Shown here: in pieces, positions 58,111 through 64,000 of the stretch
Layout of the letters: the number at the start of each line of letters is the position of its first letter
Position numbering within the stretch: the stretch's first letter is position 1
NCBI GenBank assembly: GCA_022829145.1
Contig: CM040741.1
Span: 53,228,180-53,292,179 of the forward strand
Length of the DNA: 64,000 nucleotides
Origin: Albula goreensis
Lineage: Eukaryota > Chordata > Actinopteri > Albuliformes > Albulidae
Direction: 5' to 3'
The notes under the pieces: generated by a model
Seen by the model: the letters and a program-made list of their open reading frames with translations, nothing else
What the model was told of the DNA's origin: nothing
The model's database searches: none
Program-made: the position numbers and the translations under genes

Positions 58111-58253
58111 TACCTTACATAGCAGTAACAAAGACAGGAAAAGGTTGTGTGATCACAACACCAGGTGGAGCAATGTATAAGATACAACAATCAAAATGAG
58201 TGGATTTTTTATTTTACAAAATCAATCAAAATCACCTGTTACTATGTAAGGTA
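58111..58253. mobile_element. Possible 143-bp MITE-like element
   Basis: The ends TACCTTACATAGCAGTAAC and GTTACTATGTAAGGTA are inverted copies with one 3-base gap. The interior does not pair, and it contains the 10-bp palindrome TGTGATCACA. There is no coding capacity and no clear target-site duplication. A short non-autonomous DNA transposon fits; chance is not excluded. Confidence 0.4.
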
Positions 58254-59690
58254 CACACACTACCCCTCAAAACTCAGTTCCATAGCTCTGATTGGCAAAT
58301 AATTGAACCTGTTGATTTAAATAAATGTAGTCTGATTCATTGAAGCAGCATGTTAAATTAAGGAAAAAAATTAAATCTGGCTCCTATAGTAAATTAATGA
58401 GTAGTGATTAGTGACAGGTAGCCTTTGTGTGGATTCCATGTGCAACAGTTTCCTCAGTTAATCTTAAAAAATCAATCAAAGGCCAGGCTCATTCATGTAA
58501 CAATGTCCTAACTTTTCTGCTCAAAAATGAATCCCATCAGATGATTTTTGCTCATCCACAATAAAAGTAATCGGCCAGATGTAGCCTGGTATCAGGAGAT
58601 TAAGTAATCAGCCCAAGAAGCAAAGATACGCTGGAGAGTCATAAGAGCTGTGATTGGATTTGTCATGATAATGTACTTACAGTAAACAGTAAATTACACA
58701 CAGTAAACAAAGTTATTTATACATGGTAGAGTAAGCAGCTTTCTCTGTACTAGCCAGACACAGTTCTAATCCATTCAGACCTGTCTGGGATTGAACAAAT
58801 TTCTCAACGATCTAGCATTGGGGAGGAAGAAGTAGTGGTAAAAGTAGCATGTGTGAGTGATATTAGTGTGAGTGGTATTAATGGTAGAAGGGGTCAAATA
58901 ATTTAGGAGCTGAGTTTTTAAAATTTAGTATTAGTTGAGTATTGGCAATAGCAGTAGCAATTTCAGTGTCAGACAGTAACAATAGATCAGAAGCTGTAGT
59001 GCAGCAGTAGTAGCAGTTGCAATATTACTTGTTTCTCTGACAAACACCCTTGTAAGGGCCCCAGGGCAATGTATTATTCCCAAATCATATAAACTTATAA
59101 TGGGTCATAACTTGAACAATGCAATATAAAACACCCTGCTTAAATGCATGTGTGTCCTACGCCAGAATCTGAGGCCACAACTGGGAAACAGTCCCAATGA
59201 CCACAGTGTTAAGATACTCAGTGCTCTGCACTGCTGGCCAACAGCACTGAGTAATTTTCTTTGGACATCTTGAATAATTCAACAAGCTGTAAAATCTGGA
59301 TTATTTATGACACATTAACTGTGCATGATTTTTATGTTCTCAAATAGACAAAATAATCAAAATCATACAAATAAAACTGAAAATTAAAATGTCACAGAGT
59401 ATTCACAAGGCATGGCATGGGCATATATCAAGTCTCCTTAATCTTGAAGCAGAGGTTTTCACTGACATCATTGCAGCTGCACTTGTTTGTGCTGTGAAGT
59501 CAGACCAAATAGGGTCTAGGCATTTGGGGGTTTGAATTTTGGAGGAAATCTGTCCTAATCTCATCTCTTGAAATAACAGCACCTAAATACTTATACAGTA
59601 TACAGGTGCTGACCATTCACCATACTTTACTTAAGATAATGGCAAAGAATTTACATTTGACCAACAATGTCCATTCCTCTCATTCGCTCC
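58254..59690. other. AT-rich non-coding DNA, no gene seen
   Basis: The only structured part is a loose run of AGTAGC/GTAGTA words (58830-59020). No exon or mobile element recognised. Confidence 0.5.
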
Positions 59691-59829
59691 CATGCAGAGC
59701 TCTGTAGACTCCACCCAGCTCTCAGGCCCTTCTTAACCCTTCTCTTTACAAGCCGCTGTCAGATCATGCTTAACTAATTACTTCTATCCTTAACACTATA
59801 TAAAACTGTCCCTTTAAATGTAAAACAAC

Positions 59830-59935
59830 TCACCTCTCCTCTCTCAACTTGACCTCTGCACCCTGTCCTCCGCCCCCTCCCCATGCTCCCCCTAAGCCGT
59901 TCGCCCCACCCTTCACCCCACCCCCCACCTTGAAA
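59830..59935. repeat. C/T-rich tract
   Basis: Long pyrimidine-rich stretch (CACCTCTCCTCTC, CCGCCCCCTCCCC, CACCCCACCCCCCACC) that gives a Gly-Arg-rich minus-strand frame (59774-59992), an artefact. The minus strand has several G-runs that might form a quadruplex. Confidence 0.65.
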
Positions 59936-60429
59936 AAAGAACTTTGATGTTTTTTTCCCTGCTGATTTCAAATGGCTTTTCCGAAAACACAAATAGGGCT
60001 ATAAAAGGCAAAAAGCGCAAATCAAAAACGTTTTTACAAGATGTAAGGAGAGAGAAGTGCCTCCCTTACTCACCCCTTCACATGTCTGGTCTGACAGTGG
60101 CACGCTCTGTCTCTCTCTTCTCTGAGCAATACTGCTTTTGCAGATGGCCAACTGAAGCTGAAGAGGATTTCCTTACAAAAAATCAAAAACTGCAATACTG
60201 CATAAGACAAGAGACAAGAGTCCATAGAAGGCCAGCGGAATACAGTTCCTTGAATGAGTATGCTTGAGTATTACAGGTATTTTGAAATCAGTTTTCTGTG
60301 TGAGAGAAGAGTAGAACCTTACAGAGTGAGAATACAGTTGGACAGGATTGCCTAGGCCACATAAACATCCGCTGGTAGTAGACAGCTACCTCATGCTTTA
60401 ATTAAAACAATAAATCCAATTGGTCTTCT

Positions 60430-60830
60430 TTCTTGGTTTTTACAAGGAGATCTTAACGCGTGGGAGCATTCCCGGGCTTTCATTCTGCTCCCCGGGCGCT
60501 CTTGTGTCGCACATGAAACCCGATCATGGTTAAAAGTGCCAAGCCCCGAGAGGGAAAAAATGCTTTTAGGAAACTTTTAAAACTGTGTTTAACAGCATAT
60601 TTTTAGTGGCCACTAAAAGCCCAGCCATGCCACATGTACTGAATGAGACACAAAGCAGCCGGGGAGACCTTCTTTTCGCTCAGTTTCTGCTCAAGGCCTC
60701 CGATGCTCTCTGCCAATCCACCCTAAGTCTCTTACCACTGAACATTCTCAGTCCTGGGGTCAAGAGAGTCACATCTATCTCACCTCTACCTAAATCCATT
60801 TTTAAACCTTTGACACACCTTGTTTGATTT
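60430..60830. other. CpG-bearing candidate conserved block
   Basis: TCTTAACGCGTGGGAGC, ATTCCCGGGC, CCCCGGGCGCTC, GTGTCGCAC and AACCCGATCATGG sit in a short interval that is the most CpG-dense part of the last 10 kb. The 80-codon frame beginning at 60585 has no recognisable domain. It may be a conserved enhancer or a small CpG island. Confidence 0.36.
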
Positions 60831-60839
60831 TGAGCTCCT

Positions 60840-62150
60840 TGTCTGTTTGATGTGTAACATTTTCACAGTAGATGAAATGTAAAACCAGAGCAACAATGGA
60901 ATAAAAATGTTGTAAGAATAAACCTGAGAATGTTGTGAAACAGAAAGCTGAGTGCCCAAGAGCATTTTAAACTTTCTTTATTTCCTGCTTTATCAACTTC
61001 TCAACATCAGGTAAACAGGCTCGTCTAACCTTTAATCTTGCAGTCAAAATTCAGGCATATTTCAACAAAAATGCCACAGCCATAAAAATCATCTAACCTT
61101 TAGTCTTTGCCAATTTTGATTGCTTACCAGAACCAGATTAAGCTGCTTTGAGTAAGCTTGCATCCCAAACCTAAAAGGAGGCTACTTAATTTGCCTAAAG
61201 ACACAACTAGAGCTGTCATGTCAATGCAAGGGTTGGTGTGAGGATTTTGGTTTCTGTGGGATACTAGTTTGTTCAGTTAGTAAGTATTTTGTGACCCTTT
61301 GTTTCATATAACTTCATAAAAAAACCCGTATATGTACTTTCTTGTCAAGTTCTCCTCTGGTTTGATGTACTATAAATCTTGCATGACTCACAAAAAAAAA
61401 AAAAAAAATGTGTGATTTAAACCCTGTGTGACCAAACCATAATATTGACACTGTTTTTGCTGTTCTGGAGGATTAAATGTTCTGCAAAACAAAGTTTTAC
61501 AAGACAAAGTATTATATAAATGAAAGCACATTTTGGAGTACTGGCACAATGTTGCCATGTTCTAAACAGCTATATCACCTCATTTCAGACCGCTGATGCT
61601 GAACATGGCTGACCTTAGTTAATACTTTGATAGGAGTTCCCTTGGAAACTATGTTGTCATGTTGTAAGTGATGTTGTTGGGTTAGTAGAAAGCACTCCAT
61701 TACCTCTTGACTAACCAGACAAATAATGCCCCAATGCAGAGTGGTGTGGATACTATGGCTATCAGAGTTATCATTCTTCAGATGTGAGGTCCTCATGCAC
61801 TGGGGTTTCTCTTCATCTGGCCACTTAACCCTTCCCCACCTACAATTGGCTACACTTAAATGAGTTTCTCACAATGTTTCAGAAGATCATCACTATAAAT
61901 GAGAATTGAATTATTTAGAGCTACCTGGTAAAATAAAGTAAATAAATCCAAATGAGTATGGGGCACATTCCCTGCTGTACAAATTCAACTGACTGCCAAA
62001 GTCACTGATTTAGGTTTGGCACTGGTTCTGTGATTCAGTGATTTCACACCACTTTCATCAAAGGCTGGCATGAATGTGGACACTTACATTTCATCGAAGA
62101 GAAAACATGCCAACGAGTACTTTTACTGTTATTTGTTAAGATGTATACCT
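60840..62150. other. AT-rich non-coding DNA, no gene seen
   Basis: Includes an A17 run at 61392-61408. No flanking retroposed body is recognised upstream. No exon seen. Confidence 0.5.
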
Positions 62151-62470
62151 GCAGGTTTAAAGTGGGATCCGTGAAGAGTTCGAGCCAGAGCTGTTTGAGA
62201 CTCACAGGTCCGACTCTGCCAGCCCTTCAGCAGGCCAGGGCCTGATGGGTGACCGATTGACCCCCTTCACTCCTCTGCTTGTAAAAGCATCCACAGGGGG
62301 TCCCACCAAGTGAAGAAATGGAAGCCATGTGACAGAAGACAGGGCCTATAAATATGTAGAAGATCACAGGGGTGCTTAATGCAAGGGGCGGCAGGCCTCC
62401 CTTTTACCGCCGCATCTACAACGTCTTAAAAAAGGCTGCCATTGCCACATGAAACCAATAAAATTCAAAC
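62150..62470. other. Strong candidate conserved non-coding block
   Basis: GC-richer and repeat-free, containing GAGTTCGAGCC, GGTGACCGATTGACC, CCTATAAATATG (TATA-like), GGGGCGGCAGG and TTTACCGCCGCATC. No open frame of note. The abrupt change to AT-rich DNA on both sides marks it as a discrete unit, likely regulatory. Confidence 0.38.
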
Positions 62471-63690
62471 AGTTCCTCACAGAAAAAAATGGCCCTTAAC
62501 CTTCCACAACTCACCGTCTACCCCAAGCCTCCCTTACTTCTCTAAGGTGGTTTGGAACAATTTTAGAGTGATTTCAGTATTAAGCTGGTAGCACCATACA
62601 GATACGCACTGAGCCATGAATGAACGTTTAGCATCGTAATGGCTGAATCTTCCTTTCTGTCTACTTCATTGCTTCAGGAACCATTCTCTAAAAGTAACAC
62701 ATAGTAATTACTAACAACTAACAAAAACAACAACTAACAGTTACCATGTGACTTATTTTAACTTTTATTTTGCATTCTCAGAGGAAAAAGCAATGACACA
62801 AGTATTTGACAATGACCTTCAAGGAAATGTTTGTGTGTACATAACACACTCCCTATGTGTAGGTGGTCCTTGCAAGGTTGAGTCTCTCAAGGTCCCATTT
62901 CCCCAGATTCAAGGACCAATAAAAACTGCACAACAGACTATGAAACCTATTTTCAACCAGTGCTGAGTGACAGTGGCTCTGTAGCAAGTTGTGACCAAGG
63001 AAAACCACATCTAAACTCAAGGCACTTAAAACAATAAAACAAGTTTTATTGTTAACTTAAATTCATTACAAATAATGTGCAGCTACTTTAGTGGGGATAA
63101 GGTGAGAACAGTCTCTTCTCCATACAGATAGCCACAAATCTGAAATGTGCCATTTGTAAAAATAATGATAAGTTAAATTGTGTGCATCAGGAGATATAAA
63201 AATTATGTTATGGAATTAGCTGAAATAAATTGGATAATTTCAGAAATGTTGTATGAAATAGGCAAAGGCATGGGAGGATCACGGTGCTGCAGTTTAGATT
63301 ACTGCACTGTCAGAATTGTATGTTGTATTGTATCATAAAAGGGCATTTGTGACAAAGTTACTGTATCAAAAAGCAACTTAAAGAATTTGAATCATTTATT
63401 GATTACATTGCTTATATTAGCACTGGCTTATTTTAACATAGACAACTTTTATTTTCCATATTCTAGGCTCTAAATGTCACCAAAAGAATGTTCTTTGCTC
63501 ATAATCAAAAGAGGTGACCCTTTTGCTTGGATACTTTATTTTGGATACTATATAATAATTGTAAATATTATGTGTTGCACACTGTTTTCTCTTGAATTTG
63601 CTTCTGGAACACCATCCAGAGGCATGCAATGTGTGCTGCGGCTGAAGCTGAACTCCACATAAACTCTTAAATACACTGATTTATTTTTTG
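62471..63690. other. AT-rich non-coding DNA, no gene seen
   Basis: No exon, RNA gene or mobile element is recognised. Confidence 0.45.
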
Positions 63691-63770
63691 TGAGCAGGAC
63701 AGATCAGTGGAAATATGACCTCATGTGCTGTATAAGCATTGATTTCTGTGTTTTGTGTTTGTGTCTTCAG

Positions 63771-63896
63771 GAGGAGGGTGAAGGGCAGCCCGCCATGAGG
63801 GGCACACAATCAGTGACAGGCCATCTTCCATCCCTCCTGATTCAATTACAAGACTTTCTCTGGCGCCCGCCCTGGCAGAGGCAGTATCATTGCTAG
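63771..63896 (+). CDS. Possible terminal exon, unidentified
   Basis: A T/G-rich tract ending TTTGTGTCTTCAG at 63770 is a good splice acceptor. Immediately after it a frame runs for 41 codons to TAG (63894-63896), with a mixed-to-GC-rich composition unlike the AT-rich sequence upstream. The peptide contains GHLPSLLIQLQDFLWRPPW and belongs to no family I recognise. No AATAAA follows within the remaining 104 bases. It could equally be a conserved non-coding block that begins at the same point. Confidence 0.18.
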   Translation, partial: EEGEGQPAMRGTQSVTGHLPSLLIQLQDFLWRPPWQRQYHC

Positions 63897-64000
63897 GTGG
63901 GACAGATCACACCACTGATGCCACGATCAATACTTGACAGTTTAAAGGAGAAGTGCATGGCCAACAGACAGTACGGAACACTGTGTTCCCGCCTGTGTGA

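Noticed and set aside
61392..61408. A17 run as a retrogene poly(A) tail
   Set aside because: No open frame, no AATAAA and no target duplication around it could be seen.

Overview
The window is vertebrate nuclear DNA, almost certainly from a ray-finned fish. It has an overall AT-rich composition, long dinucleotide and trinucleotide microsatellites, no operon-like coding, and several interspersed repeats with the fish-typical core 'GGCAGACGCTTTTATCCAAAGCGAC' (near 32.75 kb on one strand and 23.98 kb on the other). I cannot name the species. A basal teleost is plausible but is only a guess.

I find no gene I can name. Open reading frames are short and mostly cross repeats or random sequence. The window reads as a gene desert or a very large intron. 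Three places could be coding and are reported at low confidence: a cysteine-rich, GC3-rich stretch with plausible splice sites on the minus strand at 3.28-3.38 kb; a 180-residue ATG-started minus-strand frame at 55.57-56.12 kb; and a frame behind a good splice acceptor at 63.77-63.90 kb.

Layout: AT-rich, featureless DNA alternates with compact, compositionally richer blocks without simple repeats. The main blocks are at about 0-0.3, 3.25-3.93, 6.84-7.26, 16.6-17.05, 19.64-19.88, 21.7-22.2, 24.45-24.65, 25.3-26.24, 26.65-26.88, 27.6-27.85, 28.98-29.7, 30.88-31.13, 36.2-36.6, 39.53-40.0, 41.54-42.0, 42.67-42.87, 44.56-45.26, 47.28-47.48, 51.48-51.72, 55.4-56.16, 57.12-57.44, 60.43-60.8 and 62.15-62.47 kb. 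They contain TAATTA, TAATCC, E-box, SOX-like and octamer-like words and look like conserved non-coding elements (putative enhancers). That label is inference, because no alignment was possible here. Such a density of candidate elements is typical of the regulatory landscape around a developmental gene lying outside the window.

Repeats: a 183-bp tandem duplication (7.3-7.67 kb); a (TA)n tract of about 100 bp (12.0 kb); (AAT)n, (CA)n and (GAT)n microsatellites; G-quadruplex-type tracts (16.55, 40.8, 44.1, 49.59 kb); at least five SINE-tail relics; two related copies of a longer interspersed repeat (17.2 and 48.1-48.7 kb); a CR1/L2-like LINE reverse-transcriptase scrap (35.1 kb); a 222-bp foldback element with 100-110-bp arms (48.96-49.18 kb); and a possible 143-bp MITE-like element (58.1 kb).
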